The notes under the pieces were generated by a model, which did not search any database, was not told the DNA's origin, and saw only the letters and a program-made list of their open reading frames with translations. Made by a program: the position numbers and the translations under genes. From Pholiota molesta (Eukaryota > Basidiomycota > Agaricomycetes > Agaricales > Strophariaceae), in contig JACGCK010000019.1 in assembly GCA_014925825.1 (NCBI GenBank), forward strand, positions 310,001-374,000: a stretch of DNA of 64,000 nt, read 5' to 3'. Position 1 is the stretch's first letter. Every line of letters starts with the position of its first letter. This document shows, piece by piece, positions 48,159 to 58,837 of the stretch.

Positions 48159-50970
48159 ATGTACTTCAAACTCTCACTATGCGCGGCTTTTCTGAGCCTC
48201 GCTCTCGCTGCCCCTGCGCGGAGGTCCAGTCCTCATGTATTGCATGAGAAACGGGCCGCTGATCCTCTTGACTGGGAGCTGTCCCATCGTCTAGACGCGA
48301 ACAAAGTTCTGCCTATGCGCTTCGGCCTCACCCAGTCGAACATCCACCGTGTCGAGGAGCTCCTCATGGATGTGGCCCATCCAGAATCGCCCCGGTTTGG
48401 CCAGCATTACAGCCCCAAAGAAATCGTGGATTTGTTCGCTCCTAGCGATGAGACGATTTCGGCCGTCACCAACTGGCTCGTCGATGCAGGTTTCTCGCGC
48501 GAGAAGCTGCGCCTGTCTGGTAACAAGGGATGGATCTCTCTGGACGCTACTACCTCCCAGGTTGAAGATCTCCTCAAGACTGAGTATCATGTTTGGGAGC
48601 ATCCCTCTGGTGATCAGCAATTTGGTAGGTTTCGAAAATATCTCGTTTGTTGGATTTTTGTTGATAAGTATGTTTGTATGTCAGGATGCCACAACTACTC
48701 CGTTCCTGCCCATGTGCGCGAGCATATCGATTTGATCAGACCCACTGTCCAGTTCAATCACCGCCCCTCTCCTCTGGCACTGAGGAAGCGCGGCGGTGGT
48801 CTTGGCATGCCTTCTGCGCGCACTGGCCCTAAGAGATCAGCCAAGCTCGTCACTATCACTCCTACCTTGGAGAATTGCGATGAGAATATTACTTTGGATT
48901 GTCTCCGCGCCCTTTACTCAGTGAACTATACTCCCGTTGCTACTGCCAAGAATTCCTATGGAATCGGTATGTTCTTATATTGTCCACGAATAATTGTGTA
49001 GTATATGCTTACGCGTCATACTTTGCAGTTGAATTCACTCCTCAAGCATTCCTGGCTGCTGATCTCGACCTGTTCTTCGGGAATTTCTCTCCAAGTCTCG
49101 TCGGAGTTCGTCCGAAGAACGTTCTCATTGATGGAGGTTAGCTTTATGCTAATTTGTATATTTCAGCATTAAAAACCATTTTGTTTAGCTGTTGTTCAAA
49201 CTACCGATCAAAGCTTCGACTTCAACGGAGAAAGTGATCTTGACCTAGAATATGCTATGGGGCTGACGGCTCCTCAACCCATCACGCTTCTGCAAACCGG
49301 AGACCTTGTTGAAGGTTAGCACAGTACATTCCATTCACTCTGATAATCGTTTTCTCATACTCATATGTATAGGCGCTGGCTTTGACAACTGGCTCGATGC
49401 CGTTGATGGCTCTTTCTGTACATTTGAAGGTGGCGACGATCCTACACAGGTCATTTGGAACACGACTGTCTTCGTATATCATTGTTTGACAATACTTGCA
49501 GGACGGTATTTACCCCGACACAGCCAAAGGTGGCTTCAAGGGTGCCGAATCATGTGGAATCGTCGCACCTCCGTTTGTCGTCTCTGTCTCATATGGCCAA
49601 GACGAGGCTTCAGTGACAGCTGCTTTCGCCAACCGCCAATGCACGGAGTACGCCAAGGTTTGTCCTTCGTTCATTTCCCCTACTGAACGCGAATGCTAAA
49701 TTTTGAGTAGCTTGGAATGTTGGGCACGACTGTGCTCTATAGCAGTGGTGACGATGGTGTGGCTGGTGGAGGAGGGGTATGTTTGAACACCAGAAGTATG
49801 TCCTTTTATCGTGCCTTTTTAATGGAACGGAAGGCACCGAGATAATGGATTTTATAGAACAACCTGCAACCAACGGAAAGACTTTCAGCCCTGGATTCCC
49901 TGTACGTCTCGAGTCGTTCACGCATCAGCGCGAATGCAGTAATGCAGAAAAGCACAGGTCGTGTTAACATGACTTTTGTCCTCTAGGTCACCTGTCCCTT
50001 CCTTACAGCCGTCGGCGCGACGCAGGTCAACCCTGGAAGCACAGTCAACGACCCGGAGGGCGCTTGCGAACAAGTCATCTTCTCTGGTGGAGGATTCTCG
50101 AATATCTTCCCGTGCGTTCAAGCTTTATCACGACCTCTCGTTCAACAGAAGGATGTATGCTAATACATTATCATCTTTCTACATTTGCTGTTTGCAGAAT
50201 CCCAAGCTATCAAGCTGCCGCCGTCAGCAGCTTCCTGACACTCCATCCTCCGCCTTTCACCTCTGCGCAGTTCAATAACAGTGGCAAAGTGCGCGCGTTC
50301 CCCGATCTATCTGCCAATGGGTGCGCCTTTTCACGTATATCCAACAGAACAGAAGGAGCATAAATTAACGTTGAAATTCTCTGCTTAGCGCCAACTACGT
50401 TATCGGAATCGACGGCGCCTTCAACCTGGTATTCGGAACGTCCGCGTCGTCTCCCGTGGTAGGCTCGCTCATCACGCTCGTCAACGACGCGCGCCTTGCG
50501 GCGGGTAAGGGGCCTGTCGGGTTCATCAATCCTTCCGTGCGTGTTTTTCTCGTGTTATGTTGGGCCACGGGAAGTCCTAAAGTGAATTTTTCTTGCGTGT
50601 ACATAGATCTATAGTGCGGCGTTCGCCTCTGGATTCAACGATATCACGACGGGTGGCAATCAAGGCTGCGGTATGTGTTCTTCCAACTGGAGTGTCTCGG
50701 ATGTTCGACTGATGTTGGCTTTCACGTAGGCACTGTTGGATTTACAGCGTATGTTTTTCTGTGTTTTTTTGAAATAAGCACAGAGGACTCCGGCTAACTT
50801 TCCTTGTTTTTCCCCCTTCTTTCCCTAGGACGACCGGCTGGGATCCCGTTACTGGTTAGCCACTTTCCTGCATCGTTATGGGCGAAGACTAATGCAATAT
50901 CTTCCGATTTTTAGGCGTCGGTACACCCAATCTATCAACGCTGATGCCCTTGTTCCTGGCGCTCCCTTGA
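48159..50970 (+). CDS. secreted S53 sedolisin / tripeptidyl peptidase (copy 1)
   Basis: Acid-active serine-carboxyl peptidase that removes tripeptides from secreted substrates. Signal peptide MYFKLSLCAAFLSLALAAPA; kumamolisin-type pro-domain (VLPMRFGLTQSNIHRVEELL, HPESPRFGQHYSPKEIVDLF, LLKTEYHVWEHPSG). Catalytic region: NGESDLDLEYAMGL with Glu and Asp spaced E-x3-D, SSGDDGVAGGGGVC (oxyanion Asp), CPFLTAVGATQVNPG, FSGGGFSNIF, and the nucleophile VFGTSASSPVVGS. It ends GWDPVTGVGTPNL, the calcium-site block. About 13 short introns splice in frame, with no base losses noticed. Very close to copy 2 at 58838-61608 on the other strand, so probably a recent paralogue pair. Start chosen at the signal peptide Met. 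Confidence 0.95.
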
Positions 50971-51426
50971 GGGGCGTCACGCGCAAGGGATCACTATCCT
51001 ACAGAGCTTGAGAGGCGGAGAGGCGGGGTGGAGGTAAAGGGTTCCGGGTGTTATTTAATGCATTGAGGACAATCATAAATTGAGGGAACTGCGAAGCTAT
51101 GAAAGCACCCAGGAAGCTGGTGGATGTCTGGGGGTTTATGATAAGCTTCAATGAAATGGAAAATGACAATGATTTATTTCTGTATTTCGACGCCGAATAT
51201 AGCGAACTTTGCTCATGATGACACGGAAATAGCAGCTGAACCGCGAGCCGACGATTCTGACATAGGCATGTAGTAGGGCGTGGACATTGCATTCTGCTGA
51301 AAACGTGAATTTTCTGCGAAGTATGACTTTAAACATATGTTTTTCCTTTTTTTTTCTTTTCTTTTTTCGTTGGCAAGGAAAACCCAGCTTCCTTGTTTTT
51401 TGTTTTGTTTTTCCTGCGCTTTCTTC

Positions 51427-52005
51427 AGGATGGGATCTTGATACTGTTTCGCCACTGTTTTCCGCTTTGTTATGGGCGAGGCACTGATGCAATAGCCTCC
51501 GAATCCTCCTTTTTCAGGCATTGGCACACCTAGCGAGGCTGAACCCTTGTTCCTGGCCCTTGAAAAGCACCAAGTGCAAGGGTTTATCGTGCCTACGGCG
51601 CTTGAGATACTGGAGGTTATGCGCCGCTATGGATCACAATGATGCAACGCGCAGGCGGGCGGCGGGATGGAGGTAAAGAGGTCTGGAGTATTATTGAACG
51701 CATTGCTGATGATAATCAGAAATTGAGGAAGCCGAGATTCAACTTAGAACTTAGAAGCGACGAAAGCGCCCAGGAAGCCAGGGCCCGGATGTGTAGTATT
51801 TACGTAGATCGCAGGAAGACCGCGGAAGTTTAGGTGTTCGTGACAAGTTTGAATGAAATCTGGATTTATGTACGCATGTGTTTTGGCGCCGAATAAGCAA
51901 TGAATGAGGGTGTATGGAACGACGAAAGGGCGAGGACATGTTTTGCATGATTCTTCCCGTGGGCTCTGCTGCATTCAAGCTCACCTGAAAGCGTGAATGG
52001 TCCGG
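51427..52005 (+). pseudogene. decayed duplicate of the sedolisin 1 3' end and flank
   Basis: Follows about 600 bp behind the matching parts of 50826-51320: GATGGGATCTTGATACTG, TTATGGGCGAGGCACTGATG, GGCATTGGCACACCTAGCG, CCCTTGTTCCTGGCCCTTG, then flank sequence GATAATCAGAAATTGAGG and AAAGCGCCCAGGAAGC. Only the last exon region and 3' flank are present, with many changes. Preceded by a pyrimidine tract (about 51338-51370). Confidence 0.75.
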
Positions 52006-53447
52006 CGGGGTACTTACGAGCTTGAGCATGGGGTATTTCGAGGAATGAAAAGGCAAAACGAGATCCGGTAGGGTAGTATAACAATTAACATGAAATCAGA
52101 CTGTCATTACGAAGAGGACGCCCATGTGCCGGCGTATTTATATCTTGCGTGCGTACGCCTTCCAAGCCCCTAGTTCGCTGACTGGGTTGATACAAGACAA
52201 TAGATAAAGCGGATCTTGGTGTGAACTTGGAAGGATCCGGAGCGCGTCTGTTTAATGTGGTTATTGAGAATGATGATAAGTAGAATGTTCGGGTTTTCGC
52301 GAAGGGAGTCCAGTGAACGTTTGAACGTTGACGTTCAAGTTGATGCCACTGTTCGCCACTGTCTGAATCGCGCAGAACAGCCAAGAAAAGGGAGACAGGA
52401 GGAGGCGGTTCATGAATGCATAGACCTTAATTTTATCTGCGGCGAATTTGAGGGCAGCGCAGATAGAAAGGCGTGATGGCAGATTTCCAGCTCTTCTGGA
52501 AGTGAGGCGAAGGAATTGGTGTAATTTGGACACAGGGACTGAAGTCAAGAGAAAAAAGACGCATACAAAGGATCTGGCCAAGCACTCAATAGTCTTCGCG
52601 ACCTGCAAGCGCTTCGAAAAGAACGTCCAAGAGCTATGGGAACGCATAACCACGGATGCCAGACAAGCAGACAATACCGTCGCCATTCAGGTGCTTCGCA
52701 GACGGCGAGGACAAATGGGCGAAAGGCGCACGCATGTCGAGATGCGACACACCCGAGACAAATGGGCAGAAGCGCTTGCCTGGATCATGCAAGAGGCGAG
52801 GTGATACAGCAAGCAGCGGGTTGCGAACCGCGATGTGAGCGGTCGGAGAGTGCATCGCGATAGACGATAGCCGTAGACCCCATTGTCCTGTACAGAGCTT
52901 GTGCCGTGCGCCGATGGGTACGGTGGCAGCGTGAGCAGACCTCCTCAGGCCAGCGGCTTCATCCGGCAATAGGTTGTTAGTGGCATACTATTCTTTTAAC
53001 CCGGGCGTCAGGATAAATCGCCGACAGAGATCCAGAATGTCGACATGCTCGGGAGCCCAATACTGCAATGCCAATATTAGGAGAACAACCCTGGCGTGCG
53101 TGTGTGCACAGGGAGATGGTTATTGTCGCGGGACTGAGAAGAGCTGAGAAGAGGACAAGGTCGAGGAACGCAAAGTACAACGATTGCCTTTTGCGGAGAC
53201 AGGCTGGTGTGACCATGACTGTGACAGCGTACAATTGGCCTGGGGAGAGGGGAGGAGCTATTGTCCTTTGTGGCTTTTGTTCGTGGCTGGTATAAGGCTG
53301 AGAGGGGATTGTGGGTTGTCTGCACCCCATATCTGAGCTAGTCTCGCCTGGATAACGTTTTTTTACGCCCACATACGCACCACGCTCGCTACTGCCCCGT
53401 TACTTGTACACACCATCTCCTAATATTTAAAGTTATCTCGAAACGTC
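52006..53447. other. 1.4-kb intergenic region before the Pro-rich gene
   Basis: Short overlapping open frames only. No motif recognised. Confidence 0.4.
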
Positions 53448-55226
53448 ATGTCCGATCAAGCACCTGCGCCCTATAAAAGCCCCCAGTTCCCCTTCCTCGC
53501 CCATCCCCCGCCTCTTCCCCACAAAAAGCGCACTGCCCCCGACGCCCCCCTCCCTCCCACCCCTCCGCACAAGTTCACCTCCATCCTCACCTGGGCCGCC
53601 ACCGTCCAGCCAGGCTCGCCCCCACCGCGCTCGCCCAACTCCCCGCGCCGCCGCCTCTCCCTATCGAGCACCGCATCGCCCCACCGCCGCCGGCCCTCCG
53701 TAGTCTCGCTCCTCAGCCTCAGCCAGGCTCCGAGCCACGGCGCTGCGGCGCGCACGCCCTCCGTGGCCGACAAGTTCGACCTCACCGCGCTCGGCTACAC
53801 CTCCGTCTTCGTGCACCTCCCCAAGACGCCCACGACGCCCTCGCCGCTCCTCCGCGCGTACGACCTGAAGCACCGCACGCCCGCGCCGCCGCCGCCCACG
53901 CCCCAGCCAGCGCCCACACGCACGGTCATGCGCCGCTTCCGCTCGCTCTCCATCCTCCGGCCGCGCGCCAAGGCCGACGCCACCGCGCCGTCATCGCCCA
54001 CCCAAAAACACACCAAGTCCTCGAAGCCCACCATGGGCGTCTCTCCGACGTCGCCCGCCTCCGCGCACTCGAAGGCAGAGATCTGCGCTGCGACCATCGC
54101 CAAGCGCAAGCGCGCTAAATACGCGTACGTGCGCCCGCCCCCGACGCTCGCGCAGGAGCTCGCGGTGATGCAGTTCGCGGACGGCGGCAAGCTCGAGTCG
54201 CACATCCAGCGCGTGATGGAGGAGCAGGCGCGCCTCGCCGCGGGCTCGCGCCCGGGCGCGCAGCGCGGCGTCGCGGACGTCTACCGCGACGACAAGGGCG
54301 GCGTGTGGTGGGACGCGGACGAGGAGATGGAGTACGCGCACCTCCTCGGCGGCGAGCCCGCGCAGGACGCGCTGCGGGGCGACGGCGGCGGCGACGTGGA
54401 CATGGCGTGGGCGTGGGAGGCGTTCGACGCGGAGGCCGCGGAGCCGCTCGCGCCGTTCCTGCTGCACGGCGGCGGCGGCGCGCCGCGCACGGCGCCGCTG
54501 CCCGCGCAGACCACGGGCGACGACCGCCGCTCGAGCATCTCCTCCGTCGACTCCGACCTGGACCCGCAGTACCTCCTGCCCCTGCCGGAGAACGAAGACC
54601 CGCGCACGGCGGTGGACGACCGCGCCCTCGCGTCACGCCGCATCGGCGGCGCGGGCATGAGCGTCCTCAGCCTACCCGCGCGCCCGCGGCGCGCGGCGCT
54701 GCACCTCGCGAAGCCCGCGAGCTTCCTCGTCGGCGCGGTGTTCGCGGGCGGCGCGGCGTCCCCGGTGTGGTCCGCGCACGAGAAGGAGAACGCGCTGCCT
54801 GCGCAGCCCAAGCCGAAGGGCACCGCGCGCCGCCGCCCTGCGCCGCTGAAGCTGGCCAGCTCAGCGCATTCGGGTGTGGTCGTCGCGACGCGGCGCGCGA
54901 GTGGGCGTCGGGCGCGGCAGCATCGCGCGCACGCCGCTCTGGCGCCTACGGGGGCGCTCCCGCCTGTTCCGGCACCCGCTCCTGCTCCTGTGCCTGAAGC
55001 GATCATTGTAGCGGTGCACACGGCGGCGGCGGATGTCGCTACGCCCAGGAGGGAGTTCATCGACGACTCGTTCGCGCCTGCGCCTCTGCGGTCTGCGATG
55101 TATGAGTCCTATGCATACGCACCCCCGCCGACGCCGACGCCGTCGCAGGCGCCGTCGAAGATGGGCTACCGGAGTGTGAAGGGGCTGTTTGGGCTCGGGC
55201 GCAAGCTCACTGCGGTGGCGAATTGA
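53448..55226 (+). CDS. proline/alanine-rich basic protein, function unknown
   Basis: A single uninterrupted 592-codon frame. The N-terminal 200 residues are Pro/Ser/Arg-rich (PHKKRTAPDAPLPPTPPHKF, PRRRLSLSSTASPHRRRPS). A more ordered block follows (KAEICAATIAKRKRAKYAYV, PPPTLAQELAVMQFADGGKL, IQRVMEEQARLA, GGVWWDADEEMEYAHLL). The C-terminus is low in complexity and ends YRSVKGLFGLGRKLT. No signal peptide or membrane helix. Base composition is extremely GC-rich, which also opens long false frames on the other strand. It looks like a disordered nuclear or cytoskeletal regulator with many possible phosphosites (inference). Confidence 0.65.
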   Translation: MSDQAPAPYKSPQFPFLAHPPPLPHKKRTAPDAPLPPTPPHKFTSILTWAATVQPGSPPPRSPNSPRRRLSLSSTASPHRRRPSVVSLLSLSQAPSHGAAARTPSVADKFDLTALGYTSVFVHLPKTPTTPSPLLRAYDLKHRTPAPPPPTPQPAPTRTVMRRFRSLSILRPRAKADATAPSSPTQKHTKSSKPTMGVSPTSPASAHSKAEICAATIAKRKRAKYAYVRPPPTLAQELAVMQFADGGKLESHIQRVMEEQARLAAGSRPGAQRGVADVYRDDKGGVWWDADEEMEYAHLLGGEPAQDALRGDGGGDVDMAWAWEAFDAEAAEPLAPFLLHGGGGAPRTAPLPAQTTGDDRRSSISSVDSDLDPQYLLPLPENEDPRTAVDDRALASRRIGGAGMSVLSLPARPRRAALHLAKPASFLVGAVFAGGAASPVWSAHEKENALPAQPKPKGTARRRPAPLKLASSAHSGVVVATRRASGRRARQHRAHAALAPTGALPPVPAPAPAPVPEAIIVAVHTAAADVATPRREFIDDSFAPAPLRSAMYESYAYAPPPTPTPSQAPSKMGYRSVKGLFGLGRKLTAVAN

Positions 55227-55857
55227 GTCAAAGCGCCGACGCATACCGTATAAGTAGCAGAAGCGCAACCCATTTATCTTGCTCTTGTTTTTCTTTCTTT
55301 CTTTCTTGGATTCCTTTCTTGACGCTCATGACACACACCATACACACTGCATTTCTAATCACGACATCTGCTACTCCTACGACTACCTTGCTGCTTGGCT
55401 ATTTATTCTATCATCTACGTCTGCCCGCTAATTGTATTACCAGCCCACGCTTTGCCCGCTGTCTTGCTTTTTCTTCCTCTTGTTGCCATTACCATTACCA
55501 CTGCCATTACCACCAATGTACTTAATCTCCTGATACCGACTACAGCACTTGCTGGGATGTTGTCCTGTCTACGAATAACAATATACTTATAATCGCATTT
55601 ACTTCAGTGTGAAAATTTCAAAGATTTGGCTGAGAGCAAGCCTGATATATAACGATGATCGGGCCAGAGAAATTCGTCTTCTGCTTAACCCTTCAGCGCT
55701 CAGCTTCAGTACCCAAAAGATGATGATAAAATGCAATATGAATGATAATTATACACATTTGTTAGACCCACTATGAATGACAACGAAAAATTCAGCAATG
55801 CCGCCTGATACAAAAACACTATCTGCCCCGCCCACCCCCACTCACACCCAGAGGCGC
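55227..55857. other. 3' flank of the Pro-rich gene, simple repeats
   Basis: Holds a TTTC-type repeat at about 55287-55310 and a CCATTA-type repeat at about 55484-55517. No gene seen. Confidence 0.45.
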
Positions 55858-58394
55858 TCACAGCCCCGCATCGTACATCTTCCGCGCGAGCGCGATGTAA
55901 AAGCGCTGCAGGTCCTCCTTGCTCGCGAGCTCCTTCTGCGTCCCCCGGCCCTTGTCCTCCCGCTCCATCCGGCGCTTCATCTCCGACGGGGGCACCGGGG
56001 GCGCGGACGGCGGCGGGCGGCTCGGGCGGCGGTCGTGCACCATATGCGCCACGGCGCGCGCGCTGAGGTCCTTCGCGGATGCGCTGTCGGTAGCAGTTGG
56101 CGACGCGGGCGCCGCGGGCCCGGGCGCGTCGGCGCTCGCCTTCGCCTTCTCCTTCTCCTTGCCCTTCCCGCTGTCCCCTGGGGTGCGCCGCAGGATCACA
56201 GCGGGCGCCGGCACGCGCTCGATGAGCCAGTCGAAGACGACGGAAAGGGTGTCCGTGGACAGCTTCACGACCTCGTCCGAAGAATCCTTCTCTGCGCGCC
56301 GCGACGCAGCGGCCTTCCTCGTCGACGGGCCGTGCGATTTGAGCGCGGCCGCAGCGCCTTCCGCCGAGGTCTCCACCGCGGACAGCAGCGACGACGACGC
56401 AGACAGCGGCGCCTTCTTCTCTTCCGGGCTGGGCTGCGCGCCGCCGGCCGCCTTGTCCGCCGCCTCCTGGTCCTTGTTCTTCTTCCACGCGCCGACGAAG
56501 CGCGTCCAGTCGCCGAAGCCCCACCCGTCGCCTTGCACATGGGCCGTTGGCACGATGGTATGCGCGCCAGCACGGGCCAGGTTCGAAAGGGACGACGCCA
56601 GTGGCAAGGAGCCGAGACCGATGGCAGGGATGGCAGGGATGTCCACGCCGAATTCGATACCGCGCGCGCCACGCATTTCCCAATCTACACAACAGGCCGG
56701 TTGACATGTGAGCGGATGAGTGGATAGCGGAAGGTATAAAAGAAAACGCACGATCGCAGCCCTCCATGGTCCCCAAAAATTCTCCCCACTTCGCACTCTG
56801 GATGGTAACCAGCCCATCATTGCCCCATTCCCGCTCGTCCGCCCAAAATGGCGTCTTGTCAACTGAAGCTCCACTTCGGTACTGCTCCTCCCATAATTTC
56901 TTCAGCCTTTCCCTTTCCTTCTCTTCAACGCCATCCAGCACCATCTTAGGTAGCCAGAAAGGATGCCACACACTTACGCCACCCGCGGACATTCTTCCTG
57001 CAACGCTCCAATATTTAACGCGTGGATTATCCGGAGTGTTGGGATTGAATACGTCGTTTAAATAGTCTGATGTAAGGTTCGCGTATGCGGGAGAGTCGAC
57101 GATAGATAAAAGCAGGGTGGTAAAAGATGACGGGAGCGAGCTGAAGGATAGTGTAAATGAGGATTCCGAGGAGGATTTGGGTTTGCGGGATTCGGATCCT
57201 TCTCTCTCGATCTCAGCTGAGAATTTCTCGATGTCGCGCCGTTTCAACTCTTCCTCTTGTTGGCGAAGTTTGCCGATTCCGATGTTGCTCTGTGGATAAT
57301 GAGTATTTTGCTACAAGTCTCTGTCATATCACTTACTTCGCACCAATCCATAAACGGACTTCCTCGATGTGGCGTACTGATGCTAGTCAAGGAGAGTGGA
57401 GCGTATTCTTGAGGCTGAATATGCGAAATGAGATGTCGACAATCAAGTCCTCCCATGGAATGGGCAAGGAGATTTATTCCACGTCCCCGAGCGCGTGTTT
57501 TCAGTTGCTCGTCCAGTTTGGTGGCTCTTGAATAGATGGATCCAGTGCTATTAGAGGATGAGAAGACCATAACAGTCTGAATAACACGAGACTGACCCAG
57601 GGACGGATGTCACTATCACGTCTGCACCAACCATTCCGCGAAGGATATTGAGTACATTGGACCAGTAATGCATTCGCATACTCGGAAATGTGGATGGGCC
57701 GCGTGAATCAAATCCATATAGTCCTGTAAATTCTGAGCGATCTGTATTTATGGGTCATAAATGAGCCTTACCATGACACAAAACAATAGGATAGCGAGGT
57801 GTTCTAATAGGATCGACCAGTGCAGGATTTGCGAGGAGTTGATGTATAATGTCTGGAGGGTGATTGCCCTCGTCAGGTATCCTTGGAGGCACTTTGCGAG
57901 GCGGCTCTTCCTCTGGAGCGGAATTGGGCGGCCTGGTCGGAGGGAGATTCTGACTGTAGTTGGAACTATTCGCCTCCGTTTCTGGGCTCAAAAAGAGGCT
58001 CGGCAACGACCAATTACCAGGGATCCACTGAGGTAGCTCAATCGCAGCTACAAATAGTTATTAGTGGTCTTTCGGTGGTGCATGTGACGAACTATACACC
58101 TTTTAGAATTGTCCCATAGTCAGTAGTCGCCTGTCTCCTCTCCACCATATTACTCCTATATGACCATCGAGGCCATTCTATGTTCGTAAGGTAATCATAT
58201 GAGTGTCTGGATGAATCATTACTCGATTCCTTCAACCCATTCGGGTTCGTGGTGTCATTAGAAAGCCTTGGAGCGGTGCCATTGGCCTTCGAGGTGTGCA
58301 GCGCATACTGGTTTGAGATAGATAGTGTAGAGACGACGTTCACGAGACGTCTGAATAGGACGACGACATGAGCTGGAAAGTAGACGCTGCTCAT
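55858..58394 (-). CDS. TGL2-like triacylglycerol lipase (alpha/beta hydrolase)
   Basis: Resembles the fungal Tgl2/bacterial class I lipase group; in yeast Tgl2 is mitochondrial. N-terminal segment MSSVYFPAHVVVLFRRLVNV; polar linker rich in Pro (PPRKVPPRIPDEGNHPPDII); lipase core YPIVLCHGLYGFDSRGPSTF (oxyanion HG), MHYWSNVLNILRGMVGADVI, nucleophile elbow NLLAHSMGGLDCRHLI and STPHRGSPFMDW. Middle: YWSVAGRMSAGGVSVWHPFW, EWGNDGLVTIQSAKWGEFLG (probable catalytic Asp) and WEMRGARGIEFGV. The C-terminal 200 residues are an Ala/Lys-rich GC-rich tail unlike most relatives, ending LQRFYIALARKMYDAGL. The C-terminal catalytic His is likely HTIVPTAHVQGDGWGFGDW. Introns splice in frame. Confidence 0.8.
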
Positions 58395-58837
58395 GGCCGT
58401 CAAGACATTAGAAACGAAAGGAGGAGGCGGATCTCAGGCTCAAGCTCCTGCCAGTCCACTCCGATGGCCGACTTGCCTAATCGGGTAACTCTACCCCAAC
58501 AAAATTAACGCACGTGCGCGCTCCGTTCGGCAATCACTCTTGCCGACATCAGTGGCATGGTGTACCTGCGGTCACCGGTGTACACATAGGGGAAGTTCAG
58601 TCAAAGTCCAGGTCTCCGACCACCCATGTTGCTACTTGGTCTAAAACAGGCCATGAATGCAAGTTCTCGATCAGAACTTCCGGGACAATAATTCTTTTGA
58701 ACTTTCTACACCTACTTATGTACAACCCATTTTACCAAAGTATAAAAAAGAAGCCTTACTTCCTTACCCCACGATACACAAGCTTGATCTTTGATAGAAA
58801 TACAATTCGGGATTCATCGCTGACCTGGACCACATTT
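58395..58837. other. intergenic between lipase and sedolisin 2
   Basis: Promoter of the lipase gene and 3' flank of sedolisin 2, both minus strand. No gene seen. Confidence 0.4.

Noticed and set aside
54281..55060. Long minus-strand open frame (259 codons) opposite the Pro-rich gene
   Set aside because: GC-rich antisense shadow: low complexity, no domains, and the plus-strand frame is longer and begins in a sensible context.
55777..56727. 316-codon plus-strand frame over the lipase 3' part
   Set aside because: Antisense shadow in GC-rich sequence. The minus strand holds a clear lipase with in-frame splicing.
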